NCBI RefSeq assembly: GCF_900090325.1
Contig: NZ_FMHW01000002.1
Span: forward strand, 7,379,001-7,443,000
DNA: 64,000 nucleotides
Direction of reading: 5' to 3'
DNA from: Micromonospora pallida
Lineage (GTDB): Bacteria > Actinomycetota > Actinomycetes > Mycobacteriales > Micromonosporaceae
Numbering within the stretch: the first letter of the stretch is position 1; each line of letters starts with the position of its first letter. The notes under the pieces were generated by a model, which worked only from the letters and a program-made list of their open reading frames with translations, was not told where the DNA came from and ran no database searches. Position numbers and translations under genes: made by a program. Below, piece by piece: positions 44,233 to 52,810 of this stretch.

Positions 44233-45290
44233 ACGACACGAACGCGGTCGCCGGCGTTCCCATGAAATGGGTGGGTCCGGTACGCATTTCGGGAGATGTG
44301 GCGGAGATCGAGACGGAGGTTCCGCTCGCTACCTACGAGTCGCCGCTCTGGCCGTCCGTCGGCCGGGGGGCGAGGATCTCCATGATGGTCGAGCCGGGCA
44401 TCGTCGCCACCCTGGTCGACGAGCGGATGACGCGCTCGGTGTTCGTCCGGGCCAAGGACGCGCGGACCGCGTACCTGGCCTCGCTGGAGGTCGACGCGCG
44501 ACTGGACGAACTGCGCGAGATCGTACGGACCTGCGGCAGGTACGTCGAGTTGATCGGTTTCCACCACGAGATCACGGCCAACCTGCTGTTTCTCCGGTTC
44601 GACTTCAGCACCGGCGACGCCTCCGGGCACAACATGGCGACGCTGGCCGCCGACGCGATCCTGTCCCACATCCTGCAGAGCATCCCGGGAATCTCGTACG
44701 GCTCTATCTCGGGAAACTACTGCACCGACAAGAAGGCCACCGCGATCAACGGCATCCTCGGTCGGGGCAAGAACGTGGTCACCGAACTGCTCGTGCCGCG
44801 CGAGATCGTGCACAAGTCGCTGCGCACGACGGCCGCCGCGATAGCCGAGTTGAACGTGCACAAGAACATGATCGGCACCCTGCTCGCCGGCGGCATCCGC
44901 TCGGCCAACGCGCACTACGCGAACATGCTGCTCGGGTTCTATCTGGCGACCGGCCAGGACGCGGCCAACATCGTCGAAGGCTCACAGGGGGTGACCGTCG
45001 CCGAGGACCGGGACGGCGACCTCTACTTCTCCTGCACCCTGCCGAACCTGATCGTGGGAACCGTCGGCAACGGCAAGGGGATCGAGTTCGTCGAGGAGAA
45101 CCTGACCCGACTCGGCTGCCGGGCCGCCCGCGAACCCGGTGAGAACGCCCGCCGGCTCGCGGTGATCGCGGCCGCGACGGTGCTCTGCGGCGAACTCTCC
45201 CTCCTCGCGGCGCAGACCAATCCGGGCGAACTCATGCGGGCGCACGTCCGACTGGAACGCAAGGGCACGACAGCGAAGATCGGTGGTTAG
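44229..45290 (+). CDS. HMG-CoA reductase
   Basis: The enzyme reduces HMG-CoA to mevalonate, the committed step of the pathway. The 353-residue soluble protein starts at a TTG (44229) overlapping the isomerase stop, with GGAGG 5 bases upstream, and reads NDTNAVAGVPMKWVGPVRIS as in Streptomyces mevalonate operons. Key segments: PLATYESPLWPSVGRGA, SISGNYCTDKKATAING (catalytic Lys in DKK), FDFSTGDASGHNMAT (catalytic Asp/cofactor site), TLPNLIVGTVGNGKG and the C-terminal AHVRLER. HMG-CoA synthase, which normally follows, is replaced by a prenyltransferase gene. Confidence 0.95.
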   Translation: MNDTNAVAGVPMKWVGPVRISGDVAEIETEVPLATYESPLWPSVGRGARISMMVEPGIVATLVDERMTRSVFVRAKDARTAYLASLEVDARLDELREIVRTCGRYVELIGFHHEITANLLFLRFDFSTGDASGHNMATLAADAILSHILQSIPGISYGSISGNYCTDKKATAINGILGRGKNVVTELLVPREIVHKSLRTTAAAIAELNVHKNMIGTLLAGGIRSANAHYANMLLGFYLATGQDAANIVEGSQGVTVAEDRDGDLYFSCTLPNLIVGTVGNGKGIEFVEENLTRLGCRAAREPGENARRLAVIAAATVLCGELSLLAAQTNPGELMRAHVRLERKGTTAKIGG

Positions 45291-45333
45291 GGATCCGATG
45301 TCGTCACGTACCACCGGGGGTATTGGAGGATCA

Positions 45334-46224
45334 ATGTCCGGAACTTCTGAGGCCGCAGAGCTCTACTCCACCATCGAGGAATCGGCCCGGCTGCTGAACG
45401 TGGCCTGTTCGCGGGAGACGGTCTGGCCCATTCTCTCCGCGTTCGGAGACGCGTTCGCGCACCCCGGCGCCGTGGTCGCGTTCCGGGTGGCGACCGCGTT
45501 ACGCCACGTCGGTGAGCTGGACTGCCGGTTCACGACGCACCCGGACGAGCGGGACCCCTACGCCTTCGCCCGGTCGAACGGCCTCACCCCGGAGACGGAG
45601 CATCCCATCGGCACCCTGCTCTCGGACGTCCAGAAGCGTTGCTCCGTCGACAGTTACGGCATCGACTTCGGAGCCGTCGGTGGCTTCAAGAAGATCTACG
45701 CGTTCTTCCGGCCGGACGACCTACAGGAGGCGTCGAGGTTCGCCGACCTCCCCACCATGCCGCGCAGTCTCGGCGAGAACGGCGAGTTCTTCGCCCGGCA
45801 CGGACTGGACGACCGGGTCGGCGTGCTCGGATTCGACTACCCGAGCCGAACGGTGAACGTCTACTTCAACGACGTACCGGCCGAATGCTTCGCATCGTCG
45901 ACGATCCGGTCGACGCTCCGCGAGATCGGCATGGCCGAACCGAGTGAGCGGATGCTCAAGCTCGGCGAGCAGGCGTTCGGCCTGTACGTCACGCTCGGCT
46001 GGGATTCACCGCGCATCGAGCGGATCTGCTATGCCGCTGCCGCCACGGATCTAACGACGCTTCCCGTACCGGTCGAACCGGAAATCGAGACGTTCGTGAA
46101 GAGCGTTCCGTACGGTGGCGAGGATCGGAAGTTCGTCTACGGTGTCGCGTTGACGCCGCACGGCGAGTACTACAAGCTCGAGTCGCACTACAAGTGGAAG
46201 CCCGGGGCGATGGACTTCATCTGA
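45334..46224 (+). CDS. ABBA-type aromatic prenyltransferase (NphB/CloQ family)
   Basis: The 296-residue soluble protein matches the Orf2/NphB prenyltransferase family. Landmarks: EESARLLNVACSRETVWPILSAF at the N-terminus, LDCRFTTHPDERDPYAFARSNG, DSYGIDFGAVGGFKKIYAFF, GVLGFDYPSRTVNVYFND, LYVTLGWDSPRIERICYAA and the final KFVYGVALTPHGEYYKLES. These proteins transfer a prenyl group to an aromatic carbon, oxygen or nitrogen without an Asp-rich motif. It follows HMG-CoA reductase by 43 bases with a GGAGGA site, so it belongs to the mevalonate operon. It is the candidate for farnesylating the aromatic scaffold. Confidence 0.88.
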   Translation: MSGTSEAAELYSTIEESARLLNVACSRETVWPILSAFGDAFAHPGAVVAFRVATALRHVGELDCRFTTHPDERDPYAFARSNGLTPETEHPIGTLLSDVQKRCSVDSYGIDFGAVGGFKKIYAFFRPDDLQEASRFADLPTMPRSLGENGEFFARHGLDDRVGVLGFDYPSRTVNVYFNDVPAECFASSTIRSTLREIGMAEPSERMLKLGEQAFGLYVTLGWDSPRIERICYAAAATDLTTLPVPVEPEIETFVKSVPYGGEDRKFVYGVALTPHGEYYKLESHYKWKPGAMDFI

Positions 46225-46260
46225 CCGCTCCGGCGGCGCGGCACGAGTGGCATCAAGCGT

Positions 46261-46674
46261 TCAGGCGGTGCGGCGGGAACGGGCGAGAGCCAGTCCGCCG
46301 AGGACGATGCCGACGAGTGCCAGCACCACGGCGGCGACAGCGCCGCCTCGGCCGTTGCCGGTGCCGACCGCGCCGCCGGAGCCGGTGGCGGCCAGCACGC
46401 CGACGATCATGCCGACCAGCCCCAGCACCACGGCCGCGATGGCACCGCCCCGACCGCTGCCGGCGCCGGCCCGACCTGCGGAGCGCAGCGCCCACGCGCC
46501 GACGCCCACCCCGATCAGCGCCAGGACCAGGGCCACCACCGACCCGGCCCGTCCGGAGCCACTGCCGCCACCACCGTCGACGGCGATCGGAACCTGGGCC
46601 GCTGCCGGTACGGCGAGCGCGAACCCGCCGAGCGGGGCAGCCACGGCGGCAGTGAGCAGACCACGGACGGACAT
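46261..46674 (-). CDS. Small hydrophobic membrane protein with Gly/Ala-rich helices
   Basis: From the ATG at 46674 (AAGGGATC upstream) the 137-residue protein has a signal-like start (RGLLTAAVAAPLGGFALAVP, AAAQ), a Gly-rich spacer (DGGGGSGSGRAG) and three similar hydrophobic segments (VVALVLALIGVGVGAWAL; AIAAVVLGLVGMIVGVLAAT; AVAAVVLALVGIVLGGLALA) that look like internal repeats. It is convergent with the prenyltransferase gene. The function is unknown. Confidence 0.65.
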   Translation of the reverse strand: MSVRGLLTAAVAAPLGGFALAVPAAAQVPIAVDGGGGSGSGRAGSVVALVLALIGVGVGAWALRSAGRAGAGSGRGGAIAAVVLGLVGMIVGVLAATGSGGAVGTGNGRGGAVAAVVLALVGIVLGGLALARSRRTA

Positions 46675-47074
46675 CGAAGATCCCTTCGGCCGGACGCCGG
46701 ACACCGGCGTCGGCGTGCGTATGGAGTGGTTGCCGGCCGGCATGCCGAAGTCGACCACGGGCCTACCGCCAACCTACCTTCGACTGGTGCCCGGTCGGCC
46801 GTTTTCCGAATTACCGGGACGAATTGGTTGGCGAAGGCCACGGGCCGGGTTCGGTCACGGAACGGTCTCACATTGGCGGTTGGTCGGAATCCGCCATCCG
46901 GGGCTGGTTTCTGCGCCGATAGCCGGTGCGACGTACCGGTAAGGCGGCATTTACCGATCGACGCGAGTGAGTGAAAATCTCATGTTCTCGCTGGCCTGGA
47001 TCTAGCGGCTCGGCGGTGCCCCGTCTACGCTACGAAAGACACATCGCCCCAGCCGCCGAACAGGAGGCATTGCC
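46675..47074. other. Divergent intergenic stretch
   Basis: Between two divergent small membrane-protein genes I see no credible coding frame or hairpin of note. TACGCT at about 47026 could be a -10 box for the gene at 47075 but lacks a clear -35. Confidence 0.3.
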
Positions 47075-47539
47075 GTGGGTGCGTCCGTTCCCCAATCCCC
47101 GTCCTCGCCCCGGTTGGCCTGGTCCCTGGACACGCTCCCGGTATGGCTGGTCGGCGTCCTGGCCGCCCTCGTCGGTGCGGTCGTGGCGGAGGCCTTCACG
47201 CTCGTCGCCCGAGGTGCCGGTGTCCCGATGGCGGCAGCCGGTGTCTGGGAAGAGAAAGCGCAGAAGATCGGGGTCGGCGCCGTCGCCCAGAGCGTCGTGC
47301 TCTGGTCGATCGGCGGGATCGTCCTCGCGGTGGTCCTGGCCCGCTGGGCCAAGCGGCCCGCCCGCACCTTCGTGGTGGCCTGCGTCGGGTTCACCCTGCT
47401 CTCGCTCGCCGGACCCGGCCTCGCCCAGGACACCGCCGTGTCCACCCAGCTCGTCCTGGGCGCGACCCATCTGCTGGCCGCCGCGGTGATCGTCCCCATC
47501 CTGGCGAGGCGACTCGCCGCCCGTGACGCAGCCCGCTGA
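47075..47539 (+). CDS. DUF6069-like four-helix membrane protein
   Basis: The 154-residue protein starts at GTG after CAGGAGGCATTGCC. Four hydrophobic segments are visible: VWLVGVLAALVGAVVAEAFT, VVLWSIGGIVLAVVLA, FVVACVGFTLLSLAG and LVLGATHLLAAAVIVPILA. The pattern, with AVSTQLVLGATHLLAA before the last helix, resembles the actinobacterial DUF6069 family. No function is known. Confidence 0.7.
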   Translation: MGASVPQSPSSPRLAWSLDTLPVWLVGVLAALVGAVVAEAFTLVARGAGVPMAAAGVWEEKAQKIGVGAVAQSVVLWSIGGIVLAVVLARWAKRPARTFVVACVGFTLLSLAGPGLAQDTAVSTQLVLGATHLLAAAVIVPILARRLAARDAAR

Positions 47540-47622
47540 CCGGGCGTCCGTTCCGTCGAGGCGGGGTCGGATGCGCTACCGGTGCCGCTGCTGGCCGGTC
47601 GCGGGCGGGGTCGCCACCAGGT

Positions 47623-48012
47623 TCAGCCGCGGGCGGCCGGGGTGAACAGCTCGACGAGGTTGCCGGCCGGGTCGGCGAGCAGCATCTGACGCCCACCGGG
47701 TCCGGAGATGATGTCGCTGCGGAACTCCACCCCGGCCTGGTGCAGCCGGTCCCGCTCGGCGTCGAGATCGTCGACGATGAGGTGAATGCGGTTCCGGCCG
47801 GCCCCGGCCACGTCCTCGGGCGTGACCCGGGCTCCTGAGCTGGGCGGCCCGGACAGCAGCAGTCGCAGCGGCCCACGTGCGACGTCGGCGAAGGCGGGCG
47901 GAAAGGCGTTGAGCACGGTGAAACCCAGGTGGGCGGTGTAGAAGTCGATCGCCTGCTGTACGTCGTCCACGATGTAGCGAACGCTCGCCATGCTGGGGTC
48001 GGGTGCGGTCAT
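47623..48012 (-). CDS. Glyoxalase/bleomycin-resistance (VOC) family protein
   Basis: The 129-residue protein has the paired beta-alpha-beta-beta-beta modules of the vicinal oxygen chelate fold: MASVRYIVDDVQQAIDFYTAHLGFTVL, then NRIHLIVDDLDAERDRLHQAGVEF and DPAGNLVELFTP with the C-terminal Glu metal-ligand position. Such small proteins are dioxygenases, isomerases or drug-binding resistance proteins. Within this cluster a binding or resistance role is possible but unproven. The start ATG follows GGAGGATCCCG. Confidence 0.82.
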   Translation of the reverse strand: MTAPDPSMASVRYIVDDVQQAIDFYTAHLGFTVLNAFPPAFADVARGPLRLLLSGPPSSGARVTPEDVAGAGRNRIHLIVDDLDAERDRLHQAGVEFRSDIISGPGGRQMLLADPAGNLVELFTPAARG

Positions 48013-48144
48013 CGGGATCCTCCGTCCGTGGTCGGGTCGGGCCGAGGGGGCTTCCGGTCCGATCGCGGATCGGACCGTCCCTCGGCAAACAATAGGGTGT
48101 CGAGCGGCGCGGGCTCCTCGGATCGGAGCGGCACGCCAGGCCGG

Positions 48145-50118
48145 TCAGGAGTGGCCGTGGCTCGCGTCCGCGAAGGGAGTGCGGACGCGGTCGTAGACGA
48201 GCTGCAGCATCATGCCCTGGTCCTGGTGCACCAGGTTGTGGCAGTGGTTTATCCAGATGCCCGGGTTGTCGGCCCGGAACGCCACCTCCCAGACCTCGCC
48301 CGGCCGTACGTCGAAGGTGTCCATCCACAGCGGGCTGCCGGAGGAGCGGGTCCCGTCCCTGGAGAGGATCAGCACGGGGTGACCGTGCAGGTGCCAGGGA
48401 TGGGTCTCGAGGCTCCGGTTGACCACGGTGAAGCGGACGAGGTCTCCCTCGGCGACGAGCTGGTCGGGGATCGACGGATGCCCGCGACCGTTGACGGCCT
48501 GGGCGTAGGCCGGGCGGCCGTCGACCAGGGTCAGCGCCCGGTCCAGGACGACCGTGAAGTGCCGGTCGGCGTGGTCCGCGTCGAACGGCACGGCTGCGGG
48601 TTCGCCGTAGTGCAGCAGGTCGAGTTCCGGCCAGTCGGAGGTGTCCGGCGGGGCCGGGTCGTCTCCGGTGTGTTCGGTCGGGCGTAGCAGCACGCCCCGA
48701 TCGCGGTCGTTGTCGAGCAGGAGGGCCACCGGGATGTCCGGCATGGTCAGCACCACGTCGTACCGTCCGCCGGCGGGCAGGCGAAGCCCGACGTCCCGTA
48801 CCTCGCCCGGTTGGTTGAGGTCACGGCCGTCGACCGCCACCACGCGGAACGCCGCGCCGGTCAGCGCGAACCGGTGCGGATCCGAGTCGGTGTTGACCAG
48901 TCGCAGGCGCACGGGCGCGCCGGGGCGGGCCGGGTGGACGGTGCGTCCGTCCTGGTTTCCGATCACCACGGCGTCGTCGAAGGTGTGCACGGGCAGCGTC
49001 AGGTCCAGCTCCGCCGGCTCGGCCTGCCGTGGTGTGACGACGAGCGTTCCGTACAGCCCTCTGCGTACACCGGGGTGCGAGGTCTGGTGGGTGTGGTACC
49101 AGTACGTCCCCACCTGGTCGGCGCGGAACCGGTAGACGAACTCGCCGCCCGGAGTCACCGCGTCCTGCGTGGCGCCCGGCGCACCGTCCTCACCGCACGG
49201 TACGTCGTACCCGTGCCAGTGCAGGGTGACGCCGTCCTCGATGTCGGTGTTGCGCAGCGTCAACTCGATCAGGTCACCCTCTGTCGCGGTGATCGCCGGG
49301 CCGGGCAACTGGCCGTCGTAGGTCCACGCGTCGACGTCATGTCCCGACGGGAGGCGCACGGTGGCGGTCCGGGCGGTGAGGGTGTGTCGCCGGGTGGTGC
49401 CGCCCGGGGCCGGTTCGCGAGCCCCGCGCAGGTCCGCCACCGAGACCGTGGCCCCCGACCCGGCGGCGCGGCGCGGCCCACCTCCGGTGACCACCGCCTC
49501 GGGCGCCCGGAACAGCAGTCCGACCCCGGTTAGCCCGGCTCCCGCCGCGACCACTCCGCCGGCCATGCCGATGAACCCACGGCGCGAGAGCATCGAGCGA
49601 CCCGGCGGTGCCGGTGCTCGCGTGTGGTCCTCGGTGCGCTCGGCAGCCGGTCCGGTGACCACCCGCGAGGTCAGCAGCGCACCGGCGCAGACGAACGACA
49701 CGGCGATCAGCGCCGTGCTCCAGGTCAGTGGGGACCCGGCGATGAACGTCACCACCAGGCCGGCCAGCGCGGCGTACCCGGCCGTGAAGAGCGCGACCAG
49801 ACCGCCGGTCGGCAGGCCCGCACCGGGCGTCCGGCCCGCCGTGCGCAGCCGGGGGCCGGCGATGAGCGCGGCGGCCAGTCCGGCGGCTCCGAGCAGGGGA
49901 AGCCCCAGCAGCGCCTTCTCCTGCGCGAACCACCAGCCCTGACCGGCCAGCGCCGCCACGGTGGCCAGCCGGGCCACCGTCACCAGAAGCGCCCCGACGA
50001 GCAGGCCGAACGCGAGCCGATAGCGCCGGAGGGCCGCCGTGACCCCGGTCGAGAACCAGGTGGCGACCCCCAGCAGTGCTACCCCGTGGTCCAGAAGGAT
50101 CCATTGGGCCGTGGTCAT
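48145..50118 (-). CDS. Membrane-fused multicopper oxidase
   Basis: The 657-residue protein starts with a membrane domain of about five helices (GVALLGVATWFSTGVTAALR through TWSTALIAVSFVCAGALLT). A Tat-like linker (SMLSRRGFIGMAGGVVAAGAG) and a multicopper oxidase domain follow. All four copper motifs are visible: HWHGYD, WYHTHQTSHPG, HPWHLHGHPV and HCHNLVHQDQGMM. Such enzymes oxidise phenols or metal ions outside the cell. Fusion to an N-terminal membrane domain is uncommon. It overlaps the DUF6220 gene upstream (ATGA). In this cluster it might oxidise an aromatic intermediate or product, but this is speculation. Confidence 0.88.
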   Translation of the reverse strand: MTTAQWILLDHGVALLGVATWFSTGVTAALRRYRLAFGLLVGALLVTVARLATVAALAGQGWWFAQEKALLGLPLLGAAGLAAALIAGPRLRTAGRTPGAGLPTGGLVALFTAGYAALAGLVVTFIAGSPLTWSTALIAVSFVCAGALLTSRVVTGPAAERTEDHTRAPAPPGRSMLSRRGFIGMAGGVVAAGAGLTGVGLLFRAPEAVVTGGGPRRAAGSGATVSVADLRGAREPAPGGTTRRHTLTARTATVRLPSGHDVDAWTYDGQLPGPAITATEGDLIELTLRNTDIEDGVTLHWHGYDVPCGEDGAPGATQDAVTPGGEFVYRFRADQVGTYWYHTHQTSHPGVRRGLYGTLVVTPRQAEPAELDLTLPVHTFDDAVVIGNQDGRTVHPARPGAPVRLRLVNTDSDPHRFALTGAAFRVVAVDGRDLNQPGEVRDVGLRLPAGGRYDVVLTMPDIPVALLLDNDRDRGVLLRPTEHTGDDPAPPDTSDWPELDLLHYGEPAAVPFDADHADRHFTVVLDRALTLVDGRPAYAQAVNGRGHPSIPDQLVAEGDLVRFTVVNRSLETHPWHLHGHPVLILSRDGTRSSGSPLWMDTFDVRPGEVWEVAFRADNPGIWINHCHNLVHQDQGMMLQLVYDRVRTPFADASHGHS

Positions 50119-50576
50119 GAGGCCGATCGCGCCGGGCCCGCTGCCGAACCGGCAGCCGGAGAGGCGGCAGCCGTACCGGCCGGCGTGGTGGGCGCGGCCG
50201 TCAGCGCCTGCGACCGCCGGATGATCATGAGCACCACGCCCATGATGGCCAGCCCGTTGACCCCGTGCAGGCCGAACACGAGCTGTCCGGCTCCCGATTC
50301 CCCGAGGGCCTTGGCGATGATCGCGATCACGGGCTGCAGGATCCCGAGCCCCACGACCAGACCGGACAGGCCGATGAGTCGACCGGGCATCCGGACCACC
50401 GCGGCCACCACCGTCAACACCAGGGCGAGGAGGATCGTCACGAATCCCAGGCCACGGTGGGGCCCGAATGCCTCGTCGGTGGGCGCGCTGTTGATCGCGC
50501 CGCTGGCGGCCAGGAAGAACTGCACGACGACGACGAACATCAACAACGCCGCCAGTCCCGTGAAAGCTTTACGCAT
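50115..50576 (-). CDS. DUF6220-like four-helix membrane protein
   Basis: The 153-residue protein has four hydrophobic segments (LAALLMFVVVVQFFLAASGA; FVTILLALVLTVVAAVVRM; LSGLVVGLGILQPVIAIIA; GLHGVNGLAIMGVVLMII) with conserved-looking His residues in GPHRGLGF and FGLHGVNG. This matches the DUF6220 family often paired with multicopper oxidases. It starts at an ATG after AAAGGGG, and its stop overlaps the oxidase start. It may help electron transfer or copper handling; this is inferred only from pairing. Confidence 0.75.
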   Translation of the reverse strand: MRKAFTGLAALLMFVVVVQFFLAASGAINSAPTDEAFGPHRGLGFVTILLALVLTVVAAVVRMPGRLIGLSGLVVGLGILQPVIAIIAKALGESGAGQLVFGLHGVNGLAIMGVVLMIIRRSQALTAAPTTPAGTAAASPAAGSAAGPARSAS

Positions 50577-50825
50577 GGGAAAACCCCTTTAGGTCGGTTG
50601 GGTCAGAGGGGTGTTCGGAACGCCGAGGTGGTGCAGCCACAGGTGCCCCGTCGGTGGTACCAAGGAAGCGAGTTTCGCACGATGGATCGGGTGATTCCTC
50701 CATCAGCGGATGGGACGTGTCTACGCGTTCTGACGTAGCGGGTCGGCTCGAACCGCGCTTCTCGTCGTAGTTGCCCGCGTGTCTGGCGGGAGTCGCGTCG
50801 TCTCCTGGATATCTACCATTGCGAT

Positions 50826-52079
50826 ATGCCGGACCGCACCACGCCGCTTCGCCTGCCCGGGTGGGCACAGGATCTGATCCTCGCGCTCTTCGTCACCGCG
50901 ATGCAGGTCCAGGGGACCCTCCGCCGGGTGGCGGCGGAGCCCGAGACGGTGCTGCGTCCACTCGCCGACCTCGGCCACCTGGGCTTCGTCCTGTTGGTCG
51001 TCAGCGGCGCCGTGCTGGCCGTGCGCCGCCGCTGGCCGCTCGCGGTGTTCGTCACGACCGTGCTCGCCAGCCTGGCGTACTACACCCTCGACTTTCCCGA
51101 CGGTCCGGGCTGGCTCGGGCTCTTCGTCGCCACCTACACGCTCACCGCTCTCGGCGACGGGCAACGGTCCCTCCTGATCGTCGGCGTCGGCATCACGGCG
51201 TTGACCGGGTGCTGGCTGGTCGCCGCGATCGACCTCGAACCCCGTGCCGCGATCGGCTGGGTGTTCTTCCGGATCGGGGCCAGCATCATGAGCGCTGCCC
51301 TCGGCGAGTCCGTCCGGTCCCGGCGGGTCGTCGCGGCCAGGGCACTGGAACGGGCCGAATCGGCCGAACGGACCCGGGATGAGGAGGCCCGGGCCCGGGT
51401 CGACGCCGAGCGGCTCCGGATCGCCCGCGAGGTCCACGACACCGTCGCCCACGCCATCGCCGTCATCAACGTCCAGGCCGGGGTCACCGCGTACGTGCTC
51501 GACAAGCGCCCGGAACTGGCCCGCGAGACGCTGCGGACCATTGAGCAGATGAGCTCCCAGGCGCTACGGGAGATGCGGGCCATCCTCGGGATGCTGCGTG
51601 ACTCCGACGAGGAACGGGCGCCCGCCCCCGGCCTGGCCGAGATCGACGAGCTCACCGCGAAGGCGCGGGACGCCGGACTCGACATCAACCTCGAGGTGAC
51701 GTCGCCGCCGTCGCCGCCGCCGAGCGCGGTGAGCAGCGCCGCCTACCGCATCCTCCAGGAGTCGATCACCAACGTGCTCCGTCACGTCGGCCCGACCCGG
51801 GTGAACGTGGTGCTGGACTACGGAATCGACACTCTGGAGGTCCGGGTGACCAACGAGGCCGGTCGCACCGGGGCAACCGACGGCCGTACGCCCCGGCAGG
51901 CGACCGCCGTGGCCGGCGGCTGCCCCGGCGACCCGGACGAGCCCGGTCACGGCATCTTCGGCATGCGCGAACGTTGTCAGCTCCTCGGTGGCGAGCTGGC
52001 TGCCGAGGAGCTGCCGGACGGCGGGTTCGAGGTCAAGGCCCGGCTGCCGCTCGCGCCGGCGGGAACGGCACGGCGGTGA
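50826..52079 (+). CDS. Sensor histidine kinase (NarX/HisKA_3 type)
   Basis: The 417-residue membrane kinase has about five to six N-terminal helices (e.g. GFVLLVVSGAVLAV, PLAVFVTTVLASLAYYTL, SLLIVGVGITALTGCWLVAA). A short coiled region (ERAESAERTRDEEARARVD) and the HisKA_3 box RLRIAREVHDTVAHAIAVIN (phospho-His) follow. The ATPase domain has ESITNVLRHVG (N box) and GHGIFGMRERCQLLGGEL (G box). It lacks a large sensor domain. The response regulator gene overlaps its stop (GTGA). It is divergent from the DUF6220/multicopper oxidase unit, which it may control. Confidence 0.92.
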   Translation: MPDRTTPLRLPGWAQDLILALFVTAMQVQGTLRRVAAEPETVLRPLADLGHLGFVLLVVSGAVLAVRRRWPLAVFVTTVLASLAYYTLDFPDGPGWLGLFVATYTLTALGDGQRSLLIVGVGITALTGCWLVAAIDLEPRAAIGWVFFRIGASIMSAALGESVRSRRVVAARALERAESAERTRDEEARARVDAERLRIAREVHDTVAHAIAVINVQAGVTAYVLDKRPELARETLRTIEQMSSQALREMRAILGMLRDSDEERAPAPGLAEIDELTAKARDAGLDINLEVTSPPSPPPSAVSSAAYRILQESITNVLRHVGPTRVNVVLDYGIDTLEVRVTNEAGRTGATDGRTPRQATAVAGGCPGDPDEPGHGIFGMRERCQLLGGELAAEELPDGGFEVKARLPLAPAGTARR

Positions 52080-52810
52080 GGACGGAGCACGGGTCCACCC
52101 CGATCCGGGTGCTGCTCGCCGACGACGAACGGCTGGTGCGATCGGGGTTCCGGCTGCTGCTCGACGTCGAGGACGACATCGAGGTGGTGGGGGAGGCCAC
52201 CACCGGCACCGAAGCCGTGGAACAGGTCCGGGTCACCCGCCCGGACGTCGTCCTCATGGACATCCGGATGCCCAGGTTGGACGGGATCCAGGCCACCAAC
52301 GAGATCGCCCGGACCGTCGGGCTGCAACACGTCCGCGTGCTGATCCTGACCACCTACGAAACCGACGCGTACGTCTTCGAGGCGCTCCAGGCCGGCGCGT
52401 CCGGCTTCCTGCTCAAGGACGCCGGGCCGGCCGAACTCCTGCACGCCATCCGGGTCGTCGCCGCCGGCGAGGCGTTGCTGGCGCCCCGGATCACCCGCCG
52501 CCTCATCGCCCAGTTCACCGCCGCCCGGACCGTCAGCCGGGTGAACGAGGACCGGCTGGCCGTACTGACCCAACGTGAGCGTGAGGTGCTGGCCCTGGTG
52601 GGACAGGGCCTGAGCAACGACGAGATCGGCGCCGAGCTCTTTCTCAGCCCGGCCACCGCCCGCACGCACGTCAGTCACGCGATGGGCAAGCTGGGCGCCC
52701 GCGACCGGGCACAACTGGTGGTCATCGCCTTCCAGACCGGACTGGTCAGCCCGCTCAGCGGCGAGGCGCGGCCACCCGGGCATCCGGAACGCCGGCCCCC
52801 GCCTCGCTGA
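52076..52810 (+). CDS. NarL/LuxR-family response regulator
   Basis: The 244-residue protein has an N-terminal receiver (VLLADDERLVRSGF with acidic pair, VVLMDIRMPRLDG with phospho-Asp, ILTTYETDAYV, FLLKDAGPAEL with Lys). A C-terminal LuxR helix-turn-helix follows (LTQREREVLALVGQGLSNDE, IGAELFLSPATARTHVSHAMGKL). It forms a two-component pair with the kinase encoded directly upstream. Its 3' end overlaps the convergent phzE-like gene by 56 bases, which may matter for expression of both. Confidence 0.93.
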   Translation: MRTEHGSTPIRVLLADDERLVRSGFRLLLDVEDDIEVVGEATTGTEAVEQVRVTRPDVVLMDIRMPRLDGIQATNEIARTVGLQHVRVLILTTYETDAYVFEALQAGASGFLLKDAGPAELLHAIRVVAAGEALLAPRITRRLIAQFTAARTVSRVNEDRLAVLTQREREVLALVGQGLSNDEIGAELFLSPATARTHVSHAMGKLGARDRAQLVVIAFQTGLVSPLSGEARPPGHPERRPPPR

